NCBI GenBank assembly: GCA_947385955.1 | Contig: CANDNA010000005.1 | Location: forward strand, 1-64,000 | From: an uncultured Clostridia bacterium | GTDB lineage: Bacteria; Bacillota; Clostridia; Lachnospirales; Lachnospiraceae | Length of the DNA: 64,000 nucleotides | Reading direction: 5' to 3' | In this document: positions 42,703 to 51,094 of the stretch, piece after piece | Layout of the letters: every line of letters starts with the position of its first letter | Position numbering within the stretch: the stretch's first letter is position 1 | The notes under the pieces: model-generated | Databases searched by the model: none | What the model was told of the DNA's origin: nothing | The model's input: only the letters and a program-made list of their open reading frames with translations | Translations under genes and position numbers: made by a program

Positions 42703-43980
42703 TTACCTGATTTCAGTCTGACCACCCATATAAGGCTGTAATACTTCAGGTATCCGAATAGATCCGTCAGCCTGAAGATTATTTTCCAAAAAGGCAATCA
42801 ACATTCTGGGGGGAGCCACCACCGTATTATTCAATGTATGTGCAAAATATTTTCCGTTTTCGCCATTGACTCTGATCTTCAATCTCCTTGCCTGTGCATC
42901 TCCCAGGTTAGAACAACTTCCCACCTCAAAATACTTTTTCTGACGGGGTGACCATGCCTCCACATCAAAAGATTTTACTTTCAGATCTGCCAGATCCCCT
43001 GAACAACATTCCAGTGTTCTTACAGGAATATCCATAGAACGGAACAAGTCCACTGTATTCTGCCACAGTTTATCAAACCACACAGGGGATTCTTCCGGTT
43101 TGCAGACAACAATCATTTCCTGCTTTTCAAACTGATGAATCCGGTATACTCCTCTTTCTTCCAGACCATGTGCACCTTTTTCTTTTCGGAAGCAAGGTGA
43201 ATAGCTGGTCAGTGTTTTTGGCAGCTCCTGTTCAGGAATAATTGTATCAATAAATTTTCCAATCATGGAATGCTCACTCGTACCAATTAAGTATAAATCC
43301 TCTCCTTCTATTTTATACATCATAGCATCCATTTCAGCAAAACTCATAACCCCTGTTACTACATTGCTGCGGATCATAAAAGGAGGTACACAATAAGTAA
43401 AACCTCTTCCGATCATAAAATCTCTTGCATAGGAAATCACCGCAGAATGAAGCCTTGCAATATCTCCCATCAGATAATAAAATCCATTTCCCGCCACTTT
43501 TCTGGCACTGTCCAAATCTATTCCATTGACACGTTCCATAATTTCCGTATGATAGGGAATCTCAAAATCAGGAACCACAGGTTCTCCGTATTTGGTAACT
43601 TCCACATTATCTGAATCATCTTTTCCAATCGGAACACTGGGATCAATCATATTGGGAATTGCCATCATAATCTTTGTAATTTTTTCATTCAATTCCTTTT
43701 CTTTTTCTTCCAGCTCTGCCAGACGTTTTGCTCCGGAGGCTACTTCAGCCTTTTTTTGCTCTGCTTCTTCCTTCTTTCCCTGAGCCATCAGCTTGCCTAT
43801 TTCTTTGGAAATTTTATTACGGCTGGCACGAAGATCGTCTGCTTCCTGCTGAGTTTTTCTGCTCTCTGCATCCAGACTAATGACTTCATCTACAAGTCCT
43901 GTTTTTTCATCCTGAAATTTCTTTTTGATATTTTCCTTTACTGCTTCCGGATTTTCCCGCAAAAATTTTATGTCTATCAT
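42703..43980 (-). CDS. serS: Seryl-tRNA synthetase
   Basis: SerRS charges tRNA-Ser. The 425-residue class II enzyme has an N-terminal coiled-coil arm (~25-105, rich in Lys and Glu), then motif 2 around FRKEKGAHGLEERGVYRIHQF and motif 3 near NTVVAPPRMLIAFLEN. Start at 43980 (MIDIKF, normal for the family) with AGGAGAG upstream; the earlier ATG overlaps the HD-GYP gene end. No T-box leader is seen, because the upstream gene abuts directly, so it is likely read with the HD-GYP gene. Confidence 0.95.
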   Translation of the reverse strand: MIDIKFLRENPEAVKENIKKKFQDEKTGLVDEVISLDAESRKTQQEADDLRASRNKISKEIGKLMAQGKKEEAEQKKAEVASGAKRLAELEEKEKELNEKITKIMMAIPNMIDPSVPIGKDDSDNVEVTKYGEPVVPDFEIPYHTEIMERVNGIDLDSARKVAGNGFYYLMGDIARLHSAVISYARDFMIGRGFTYCVPPFMIRSNVVTGVMSFAEMDAMMYKIEGEDLYLIGTSEHSMIGKFIDTIIPEQELPKTLTSYSPCFRKEKGAHGLEERGVYRIHQFEKQEMIVVCKPEESPVWFDKLWQNTVDLFRSMDIPVRTLECCSGDLADLKVKSFDVEAWSPRQKKYFEVGSCSNLGDAQARRLKIRVNGENGKYFAHTLNNTVVAPPRMLIAFLENNLQADGSIRIPEVLQPYMGGQTEIR

Positions 43981-44000
43981 TTGATCAGACTCTCCTCTCA

Positions 44001-45056
44001 TTAATTGATTACATCTTCAATAAAAATAGAATTTTCTTTTAACAGATCCAAAATAACACCCTGATACATGGCTCTGCCATCATCATTAAGAATGCGAATC
44101 ACCGGACGTTCCGGAAATTTTTCATTTTGTCTGACGACCATTCCAATTTCACCGGTATTGGTCAATACATAACTGCCAATAGGGTACACAGCTACAATTT
44201 TTAAAAATTCGTCTACAATACTTCCATCAAACTTTGTATTCTTATTAGACTTTAAATACTCTATTGCCTTATATACCTTTTTTTGTTTGCATCCAATTCC
44301 GCAAATCATTTCATCAAATGTATCACAAACAGTCATTACACTGATTTCTTTCATCAATTTTTTCCTGCGAAATGGATATCCTGTCCCATCCAGTTTTTCA
44401 TGGTGGTATAAGATAATATTTTTACTGAGATCCTCCAGCCAATCCTCGTTCTCTATAGAAGTATACCCATAAACAGGATGTTTTTTATATTCGATTTTCT
44501 GATTTTCCGGCATACTGTCTATATCGATATTATTATATTTTACTGAAATATAACGAAGTCCCATATCATGCAGCAGACATCCTATCCCTATTGCATGAAT
44601 CACATCAGGTTTAAAATTCATTCTCATTCCCAGAATAATAGACAATACACAGCAATTCAATGAATGCTCATAAATATCCGCATTCCTTTCCTTGATCTCA
44701 ATCATCCTGTCAGTAATATTTTCTTCTTCCAGAATACTTTCTATGATAACTGCTGCTGTTTCTCTCAGTTTTTCCAACTCTTTATTTTCCTGGTAAATAT
44801 GTTTTTCCAGAACACTTTTAACCTGTTTCTTACATATTGTTTCTATTTCTCTCGTTGCTGTTTTGATTTCTCCCCTGCTTCTTTTTACTTTTTCTTCCTG
44901 AATATAAACTTCTGTAATACCCAATTCATTCAAATTTTCTATATAATCTCTCTGCAGAACGGTGCCTTCCGCCAAAAGAATCTGGTATGCAGATGTTATC
45001 ACAGAATTTGCCAGTATCTCCCCGCCTTTGATGTCAAATATACTGATTTTTTTCAT
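44001..45056 (-). CDS. HD-GYP domain protein, probable cyclic-di-GMP phosphodiesterase
   Basis: The 351-residue protein has an N-terminal DUF3391-like segment (to ~110), then the HD-GYP domain: LLHDMG near 182, KHPVYGYTS, HHEKLDGTGYP near 240 and CDTFDE. Such enzymes hydrolyse c-di-GMP to control motility and surface growth. The usual Lys after HDxG is Leu here (HDMGL), so catalysis is not guaranteed. Start placed at 45056, where the MKKISIFDI N terminus begins; the upstream alternative overlaps the DUF4446 gene. Its end abuts serS. Confidence 0.85.
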   Translation of the reverse strand: MKKISIFDIKGGEILANSVITSAYQILLAEGTVLQRDYIENLNELGITEVYIQEEKVKRSRGEIKTATREIETICKKQVKSVLEKHIYQENKELEKLRETAAVIIESILEEENITDRMIEIKERNADIYEHSLNCCVLSIILGMRMNFKPDVIHAIGIGCLLHDMGLRYISVKYNNIDIDSMPENQKIEYKKHPVYGYTSIENEDWLEDLSKNIILYHHEKLDGTGYPFRRKKLMKEISVMTVCDTFDEMICGIGCKQKKVYKAIEYLKSNKNTKFDGSIVDEFLKIVAVYPIGSYVLTNTGEIGMVVRQNEKFPERPVIRILNDDGRAMYQGVILDLLKENSIFIEDVIN

Positions 45057-45069
45057 AAGGCTATTACCT

Positions 45070-45597
45070 TCATTCTTTTTCCTGAATCGCAACATTAAGT
45101 GCCTGTTCTTCTTCTTCTCCTAAAGCAATGTTACATTTTCCCCCACGAATCTCTTTTGTATAGGTATAACAACCATCACTGCTATGAACGGAATTAATAA
45201 TAAATCCGTTATTTTTCTTGTCCAGCAATGCCAGACAAAAACTCATCTTACCTCCCATCTGTCTAAAAGCATCATATTTCACAATGCCACATTTCTGATA
45301 AGTACATTCCATGTTATGAAACAATTTACGAATATCTTTTTTATTTTTTTCTGCAGCTGCTTTCAGAAAATTATTATCTTCAAAAATGCCTGTAATCTCT
45401 TTTTCCAGACTTTTAGCATCTTTACCGCCCATAAATTTATCAATCCGTTTTGTCAGCTTTGACAGCTTTTTCATCTGTACAATCAACAGAATAAGCAATA
45501 TTATAAACAGTACAATCGTAATTCCTGCAATTCCAATTAAAAAATATGCAATGTCAAGATATCCAAGTCCCAAGCTATCTAATAGTGCACTAGACAT
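45070..45597 (-). CDS. DUF4446-family membrane protein
   Basis: The 175-residue protein has one N-terminal membrane helix (~15-42), a short coiled-coil stretch, and a conserved C-terminal domain with GIVKYDAFRQMGGKMSFCLALLD. Proteins of this family are usually encoded beside parA/parB near the origin in Clostridia, as here, but the function is unknown. A role at the membrane in chromosome or envelope organisation would be speculation. GGAGGAGAA lies before the ATG. It follows parB after 30 bp. Confidence 0.85.
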   Translation of the reverse strand: MSSALLDSLGLGYLDIAYFLIGIAGITIVLFIILLILLIVQMKKLSKLTKRIDKFMGGKDAKSLEKEITGIFEDNNFLKAAAEKNKKDIRKLFHNMECTYQKCGIVKYDAFRQMGGKMSFCLALLDKKNNGFIINSVHSSDGCYTYTKEIRGGKCNIALGEEEEQALNVAIQEKE

Positions 45598-45627
45598 AAT
45601 TCTCCTCCGTATAGTATATTCTGTCTT

Positions 45628-46524
45628 TTATCTCAATAATAAATCTGTAAGCCTGTCAAAATCCTCATGAGAAAAAAAGTCTATTTCTATCTTCCCGCTT
45701 CCATTCTCTTTCGCTGTAATATTTACTTTTGTTCCGAAAATTTCCTTCATTTTCACTGCAGTATTTTGATAAATATAATCCAAACTTCTGTTTTTTTCTA
45801 TCTTTTGTTTTTCTGCCTTTGGCTTATTTAAACTTTTTACCAATTTTTCCACATCTCTGACACTCAGCTTTTCATCAAAAATCCTCTGTGCAAGTAAATA
45901 CTGTTCTTCCGGATCTTCAATAGAAAGAATTGCTCTTGCATGCCCTGTAGAAATCATTTCGTCAATAACCATTTGCTGAACTTCATCACAAAGTTTCAAA
46001 AGTCTCATAGAATTTGTAACAGCAGTTCTGCTTTTTGAAACGCGTTCTGCCACTTCATCCTGTTTTAAATGAAATTCCGTCAAAAGCCGTTTGAATGCCT
46101 GTGCTTCTTCAATCGGATTTAAATTTTCCCTCTGAATATTTTCGATCAAAGAAATTTCCACAATCTCCTGATCTGTCAGATTACGAATAATGACCGGAAC
46201 TTCTTTCAGACCAGCTATTTTAGCAGCACGCCATCTTCTTTCTCCTGCTATAATTTCATAATGGTCTTTTCGATCCTGTACTAAAATCGGTTGAAGCAAG
46301 CCAAACTGTTTGATAGAATCTGCCAACTCCTGCAAACTATCTTCATCAAAATTCTTACGGGGCTGTTCTCTGTTTGGCTCGATCATTGTGATTTTTACTT
46401 TAGTTTCTGATTCTTTTGTTTGTAAATTCTGTTGATTTTCTTCTCCGTTGTTTTTCCTTTTATTTTCTCCTATTGCATTTGGAATCAGGGAATCCAATCC
46501 CTTACCTAATCCTCTTGCTGCCAT
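45628..46524 (-). CDS. parB: Chromosome partitioning protein ParB (Spo0J)
   Basis: ParB is a CTP-dependent clamp that loads at parS sites. The 298-residue protein has the N-terminal ParA-activating tip (RGLGKGLDSLIP), the CTPase motif GERRWRAAK near 95 and ENIQRENLNPIEEA, and the helix-turn-helix QDEVAERVSKSRTAVTNSMR near 160, then a C-terminal dimer domain. It is 2 bp downstream of parA. Two perfect parS sites lie about 200 bp upstream of parA. Confidence 0.95.
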   Translation of the reverse strand: MAARGLGKGLDSLIPNAIGENKRKNNGEENQQNLQTKESETKVKITMIEPNREQPRKNFDEDSLQELADSIKQFGLLQPILVQDRKDHYEIIAGERRWRAAKIAGLKEVPVIIRNLTDQEIVEISLIENIQRENLNPIEEAQAFKRLLTEFHLKQDEVAERVSKSRTAVTNSMRLLKLCDEVQQMVIDEMISTGHARAILSIEDPEEQYLLAQRIFDEKLSVRDVEKLVKSLNKPKAEKQKIEKNRSLDYIYQNTAVKMKEIFGTKVNITAKENGSGKIEIDFFSHEDFDRLTDLLLR

Positions 46525-46526
46525 AT

Positions 46527-47306
46527 TTACATATCCTTTCCAGCTCCGGCAATTACCTCATCTGCCAGCAGCATATAACTTTCTGCTCCTACTGACTTTG
46601 GATCATATACCTGAATCGGTTCTCCATGACTTGGTGCTTCTGCCAATCTGATATTCCTGGGTATGATGGTCTGATAAACGTTAATACTTTTTTCCAGATT
46701 ACTCTTCACATTTTCCACAACCTGATTGGATAAATTGGTACGTGAATCAAACATAGTAAATACAATACCTTCCATATCCAATCCAGGATTTAATCTTTCT
46801 TTTACCAAATTTACAGTATGTATTAATTGGCTCAAACCTTCCAACGCATAGTATTCACATTGAATCGGTACAAGAACAGCATCTGCTGTCGTCATTGCAT
46901 TTACTGTTAACATACTAAGTGAAGGAGGACAATCAATAACAATAAAGTCATAGGAATCCTTTACCCAGTCTATTTCATTTTTTAGAATATATTCTTTTTT
47001 TTCTACACCTATCAATTCAATCTCAGCCGCCGCCAGATTTACATTAGCAGGCAATACTGATACACCAGGTATCACATCTTTTATAATGCAATCATGAATC
47101 GAACATTCTCCCAATATTAATTCATATATTGTATTATCCAAATCATTTTTATCTATGCCATACCCACTTGTTGCATTTCCCTGCGGATCACTGTCTATCA
47201 TCAATACTTTTTTTCCTTTGACCGCAAGTGATGCTGATAAATTAATGGATGTGGTAGTTTTTCCAACGCCGCCTTTTTGATTGGCAACTGCTATAATTCT
47301 TCCCAT
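46527..47306 (-). CDS. parA: Chromosome partitioning ATPase ParA (Soj)
   Basis: The 259-residue P-loop ATPase has the deviant Walker A KGGVGKTT with signature Lys, and Walker B FIVIDCPPSL. With ParB it segregates origins and, in related species, regulates DnaA. Length matches small chromosomal Soj proteins. AAAGGAAC precedes the ATG. A TATAAT lies at 47353-47358 on the minus strand, about 47 bp upstream, with a weak -35. Its promoter region is near the parS sites. Confidence 0.95.
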   Translation of the reverse strand: MGRIIAVANQKGGVGKTTTSINLSASLAVKGKKVLMIDSDPQGNATSGYGIDKNDLDNTIYELILGECSIHDCIIKDVIPGVSVLPANVNLAAAEIELIGVEKKEYILKNEIDWVKDSYDFIVIDCPPSLSMLTVNAMTTADAVLVPIQCEYYALEGLSQLIHTVNLVKERLNPGLDMEGIVFTMFDSRTNLSNQVVENVKSNLEKSINVYQTIIPRNIRLAEAPSHGEPIQVYDPKSVGAESYMLLADEVIAGAGKDM

Positions 47307-47352
47307 TGAGTTCCTTTCTCATTTTCTTATCTCTTGTTTCTGTGTATTGTAT

Positions 47353-47358
47353 ATTATA
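47353..47358 (-). promoter_or_regulatory. -10 box of the parA promoter
   Basis: Minus-strand TATAAT, with TAGATT 17 bp upstream as a poor -35. The rest of 47307-47783 contains no gene: it holds this promoter, the parS sites and the 85-nt hairpin. Confidence 0.5.
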
Positions 47359-47500
47359 TCACTTTCCTGTTTTAGAATCTATATAATTTATCATTCTTCT
47401 CATAGTATAAATTAACTATTTTATAAAGAAATAAAAAACGATATTATATAGTTTTCACAATTATCAGGATATGCATTCATTGTTTCATTCTGAACTACTA

Positions 47501-47600
47501 TGTTTCACGGATCATCTACAATATATTGTGGAATTGTTTCACGTGAAACATCAATATATTGTGATGGAAAATGATGGAATAAAATGTTTCACGTGAAACA
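47501..47600. promoter_or_regulatory. parS cluster: two perfect sites and one degenerate site
   Basis: TGTTTCACGTGAAACA occurs at 47535-47550 and 47585-47600, each a perfect 16-bp palindrome, exactly 50 bp apart. TGTTTCACGG at 47501 is a half-site. These are the loading sites for ParB encoded next door and mark the centromere near oriC. Confidence 0.95.
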
Positions 47601-47655
47601 TTGTTGATTAAAAATGATAAACTATCACCGGATACAATAAAACCAATTCAACTAT

Positions 47656-47740
47656 AAAAAAATAGCCTCTGAGTTTATATTCAAAACACATAGTATTGTG
47701 TCCACCTTATAACAGGTTTGAAACTCATTTGCTATTTTTA
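47656..47740 (-). terminator. Elaborate 85-nt hairpin after the LuxR-type regulator gene
   Basis: AAAAATAGC/GCTATTTTT, GAGTTT/AAACTC, TCAAA/TTTGA and an inner CACA/TGTG nest around each other. On the minus strand the stem ends in CTATTTTTTT, so it can terminate the regulator mRNA. It is longer than needed for a terminator and could be a small RNA. Confidence 0.6.
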
Positions 47741-47783
47741 AAATACTTTTTATATTAAAGTACGCCAGACAATCAAGTATTCA

Positions 47784-48425
47784 TTATATTTCAACCAAAT
47801 TATTTTTAATTGCAAATACTGCTGCCTGAGTACGATCTGCCACATCTATCTTTTTAAATATACTGGATATATGATTTTTGACAGTTCTCTCACTGATTTT
47901 CATTTCTTCCGCAATTTCTTTATTAAACATACCACTTGCCACTAAAATCAATACTTCTAATTCTCTTCTGGTCAGAGCTTCTATTTTCTCTTTGTTATCA
48001 TTTTTCACTACCAACCTTGCATTTAATGCAGGAATCAAATCTGGCTGAATATAAGATTCTCCATTGATAACCGAATAAATTGCCTTTTTCAATTCTGCAG
48101 AACCTGTATTTTTTAGCAGATATCCATCAACCCCAATTTCCACTGCTTTCACCAGATAATCTATTTCATTGTGCACTGTCAGAATCAAAACTTTAATTGG
48201 TATATTCCTATTTCTGATTTCCCTCAGCACTTCTATTCCGTTTTTATGTGGCATATTAATGTCTAAAAATAAAACATCCGGCAACACATGATTCAAAATA
48301 GCAAGACACTCTATACCATCATTTGCTTCTGCTATAATTTCAATATCTCCATCAAACTCAAGAAGCTGTTTTATTCCCTCTCTGATCAATACATGGTCAT
48401 CTGAAATCATAACTTTTACGCTCAT
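47784..48425 (-). CDS. NarL/LuxR-family response regulator
   Basis: The 213-residue protein has a receiver domain (DDH at 9-11, phosphorylated Asp in VLFLDINMPH near 54, Lys near 104) and a LuxR helix-turn-helix (LTRRELEVLILVASGMFNKEIAEEMKISERTVKNHIS). It is 116 bp downstream of the cytoplasmic kinase, its likely partner, giving a DegS/DegU-like pair. Targets are unknown; the alpha/beta hydrolase gene transcribed divergently from the kinase is one possibility. Confidence 0.92.
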   Translation of the reverse strand: MSVKVMISDDHVLIREGIKQLLEFDGDIEIIAEANDGIECLAILNHVLPDVLFLDINMPHKNGIEVLREIRNRNIPIKVLILTVHNEIDYLVKAVEIGVDGYLLKNTGSAELKKAIYSVINGESYIQPDLIPALNARLVVKNDNKEKIEALTRRELEVLILVASGMFNKEIAEEMKISERTVKNHISSIFKKIDVADRTQAAVFAIKNNLVEI

Positions 48426-48541
48426 AATTATTTTGTCCTTTTCTTATATTATTATTAAATACCTCTCATACTCCACTTTATAATCATTATTCGCCGTTCG
48501 TCGAACATGTAAACATGCTCTCCTCACTAACGCTCATTATA

Positions 48542-49207
48542 TCATATATAATCTGTATGTGTTAGTACTTTTGGAATAAAAATGTCAATTTTTGTTCCAA
48601 AATTTGCACTTGACGAAATGTTTATTTTTCCGGAAAGTACTTCCACTCTTTCTTTTATAATATACAAACCAAAATGTCTTTCTTTTTTCTTAACTTCTTC
48701 CATATCAAATCCAATTCCGTCATCCTCCACTTTTAATTCAACAGAAGGATACGAAACTTTCAGTATCACTTTAATATGGGATGCCTGTGCATGTTTACAC
48801 ACATTGACAATGCACTCTTCTAAAATACGAAAAATGCCAAGAGAAATCGTTTCATCCTCAATACAAACATCATCTATATCATATGTTACGATCAAACCTG
48901 TATTTTTATTTACCTGATCCAATAATCTGATGATAGTATGTTTCAAACCAAGATCATCAAAAACCATTGGCCGCAGATCATAAATAACCATTCTGATTTC
49001 TTCTATAATCTCATTGAGTCTTTTACTGATCGTAGCAATCTCCAGTTTTGCCTTGATCATATCCTGATCCATATATTTAGATGCCAGTTCTAATTTATGT
49101 ACCAGATGAGACAAATTTTGAAGTGATGTATCATGCAAATCTCTTGCAATTCTTTTCCTCTCTAATTCCTGAATAACAAACACCAGTTCATTTTTATTAC
49201 TTTCCAT
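48542..49207 (-). CDS. Cytoplasmic sensor histidine kinase (HisKA_3, DegS/NarX type)
   Basis: The 221-residue kinase has no membrane helix and almost no sensor region. The phosphoacceptor motif ELERKRIARDLHDTSLQNLSHL starts near residue 15, with the His in RDLHD, and the ATPase domain has EECIVNVCKHAQA and DDGIGFD, HFGLYIIKERV. It may take its signal through a partner protein or a metabolite. Start at 49207 (ATG), with GGAG about 10 bp upstream; an in-frame TTG is at 49231. The 116-bp gap to the regulator includes no other gene. Confidence 0.9.
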   Translation of the reverse strand: MESNKNELVFVIQELERKRIARDLHDTSLQNLSHLVHKLELASKYMDQDMIKAKLEIATISKRLNEIIEEIRMVIYDLRPMVFDDLGLKHTIIRLLDQVNKNTGLIVTYDIDDVCIEDETISLGIFRILEECIVNVCKHAQASHIKVILKVSYPSVELKVEDDGIGFDMEEVKKKERHFGLYIIKERVEVLSGKINISSSANFGTKIDIFIPKVLTHTDYI

Positions 49208-49238
49208 TCTGATTCTACTCCTCTCATACAAAACTTCC

Positions 49239-49267
49239 TTGTATCCTGATCTGTTTTCCTATATAAT
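49239..49267 (+). promoter_or_regulatory. Promoter of the alpha/beta hydrolase gene
   Basis: TTGTAT (49239-49244), 17 bp, TATAAT (49262-49267), about 30 bp before the start codon. Confidence 0.75.
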
Positions 49268-49296
49268 AAAATAAATCATATTTCATGAGGTTATTT

Positions 49297-50241
49297 ATGA
49301 ATAAAAAAATAAAAATAATTTCTGCAATGGCAGTTACTGTCATCACTTCCATTCATATATCCAATCGAATTCAATATACGATTGCTAACAAAAACAGTAT
49401 ATTAAATGTAACAGAAAAGAATGAGTATGAATGGCGTTTTGGCAAAATCCATTATATTAAAAAAGGAAAAGGGACTCCTCTTCTTCTGCTCCACGATTTA
49501 ACAGCAGGAAGTTCCCACTATGAATTTCATAAAATTATAGATAATTTAGCAGAACAATATGAAGTCTATGCCATAGACTTACTTGGATATGGATTATCAG
49601 ACAAACCTGACATGACCTATACCAGTTTTCTCTATGTGCAGCTTCTCACCGATTTTGTAAAAACCGTAATCGGAAGAAAAACTGATGTCATAGCTACAGG
49701 AGATTCTTCTTCACTTGTCGTTATGACCTGTCATAATAACCCGGAAGTATTTAACAGGCTGATATTGATCAATCCTCAAAGTCTCTATCAATTTAATTTG
49801 ATTCCGACAAAAAAAACAAGGACTCTCAAATTATTGATTGACTTACCGATTATCGGGACGTTTCTTTACAATCTCGTTACTTCCCGGACTGCTTTCTTTC
49901 ATTTGTTCCAAAATCACTATTTTACAGACTGCTCCAGACTGGAAAAAACAGATCTGCTTGCTTATGTGGAAGCCAGCCATAAAAACGACTATACTTCAAA
50001 ATATTCTTTTTCCAGCTATATTGGGAGATATCTCAATTTCAATATTCTCCATGCCCTGAAAGAAATCAATCACAGTATCTTTATCATAGCAGGAAGCGAT
50101 AAACAGGACAACCAATCTATTATAAAAAATTACCTGTATTATAACTCTTCCATTGAGGCTGCATTGATTTCAGATACCAGGCAGTATCCTCATTTGGAAC
50201 TTCCTCAAAGATTTTTGAACCAATTAAAAATCTTTCTTTAA
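49297..50241 (+). CDS. Alpha/beta hydrolase with N-terminal membrane segment
   Basis: The 314-residue protein has an N-terminal hydrophobic segment (~6-22), so it is likely anchored or exported, then an alpha/beta-hydrolase fold: LLLLHDLTAG near 62 (oxyanion loop), YAIDLLGYGLSD near 91, and the nucleophile elbow G135-D-S137-S-S139. The elbow has Ser where the final Gly normally stands (GxSxG). A C-terminal PHLELP supplies a candidate His. Substrate unknown. Start at 49297 chosen over ATG 12 bp upstream because GAGG lies between them. Confidence 0.83.
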   Translation: MNKKIKIISAMAVTVITSIHISNRIQYTIANKNSILNVTEKNEYEWRFGKIHYIKKGKGTPLLLLHDLTAGSSHYEFHKIIDNLAEQYEVYAIDLLGYGLSDKPDMTYTSFLYVQLLTDFVKTVIGRKTDVIATGDSSSLVVMTCHNNPEVFNRLILINPQSLYQFNLIPTKKTRTLKLLIDLPIIGTFLYNLVTSRTAFFHLFQNHYFTDCSRLEKTDLLAYVEASHKNDYTSKYSFSSYIGRYLNFNILHALKEINHSIFIIAGSDKQDNQSIIKNYLYYNSSIEAALISDTRQYPHLELPQRFLNQLKIFL

Positions 50242-50245
50242 AAGC

Positions 50246-50287
50246 ACAAAGACCTGTATGATCCGGACGGAACATGCAGGTCTTTGT
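50246..50287. terminator. Hairpin between convergent alpha/beta hydrolase and rsmG genes
   Basis: ACAAAGACCTG (50246-50256) pairs perfectly with CAGGTCTTTGT (50277-50287), with a further 4-bp near-pairing inside. On the minus strand GCTTTTAAA follows. It can end rsmG and the hydrolase transcripts. Confidence 0.7.
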
Positions 50288-50344
50288 CCAATGCTACTGT
50301 TTCTATAGATGTTTTTATCCGGAATACTGATTTCAAATTTATTT

Positions 50345-51094
50345 TTATAAAGGTTCCTTAGCCGGAAGTCCGGCTTTTCTTGGATATGCTTTGGGTGTTT
50401 TCTGATTCTTACTGATCAGAATAATAGTCCTGTGTAAATCAGAACCGGGAAGTATAAAATCAACTTTTTCTTTGACTTCTCCTCCCAGAACTTTTACTGC
50501 TTTTCTCGCACATAACAGTTCTTCAGAACTTTTCTCCGATTTATAAGCAGCAAAAACGCCTCCGATCCTGATAAAAGGAACGCAATATTCACAAAGTGTG
50601 GGCAGATTCGCCACTGCTCTGGATACACAGACATCATATGACTCCCGCAGACTGTCACTGCCGGGTCTGGCAAAATCTTCAGCTCTGCCATGTATGGTCC
50701 TGATTCCTGAAAGTTCCAGCTCCTGTATCACTTCATCCAGAAAACGGATTCTTTTATGAAGAGAATCCAAAAGTGTCACCTGCAGATGAGGAAATACAAT
50801 TTTCAAAGGAATCCCCGGAAAACCTGCACCGGTACCTACATCAATCAAAGTATTCATATCTGACAAATCCAGATATCCGGTAAGAGAAATGCTGTCTGTA
50901 AAATGCTTTCTGACCACATCTTCATATTCCGTAATACCTGTCAGATTCATAAAGGAATTCCATTCCACCAAAAGCTCATAATACTTTAAAAACTGACTGA
51001 TCTGTTTTTCATCAAGTTTTACAGAATACTGATCAAACCCCTCCTGAAGCGATGTCATATCATATTGATCTGATAATTCTTTTCTTGTTTTCAT
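50345..51094 (-). CDS. rsmG: 16S rRNA (guanine-N7) methyltransferase RsmG
   Basis: RsmG (GidB) methylates G527 of 16S rRNA in Bacillus and relatives G527/G535, and its loss gives low-level streptomycin resistance. The 249 residues include the SAM motif [17 protein letters not shown] near 86, VSRAVA near 160, and a C-terminal strand. Length is normal. The start overlaps the mnmG stop by 4 bp (ATGA). It is the last gene of mnmE-mnmG-rsmG. Confidence 0.95.
   Translation of the reverse strand: MKTRKELSDQYDMTSLQEGFDQYSVKLDEKQISQFLKYYELLVEWNSFMNLTGITEYEDVVRKHFTDSISLTGYLDLSDMNTLIDVGTGAGFPGIPLKIVFPHLQVTLLDSLHKRIRFLDEVIQELELSGIRTIHGRAEDFARPGSDSLRESYDVCVSRAVANLPTLCEYCVPFIRIGGVFAAYKSEKSSEELLCARKAVKVLGGEVKEKVDFILPGSDLHRTIILISKNQKTPKAYPRKAGLPAKEPL

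Noticed and set aside
43981-44001. T-box leader for serS
   Set aside because: The upstream gene ends only 20 bp before the serS start, leaving no room for one.
48426-48541. Operator or small gene in the gap between the cytoplasmic kinase and its regulator
   Set aside because: Only a short ACATG/CATG symmetry is visible, too weak to call a site, and no reading frame is supported.
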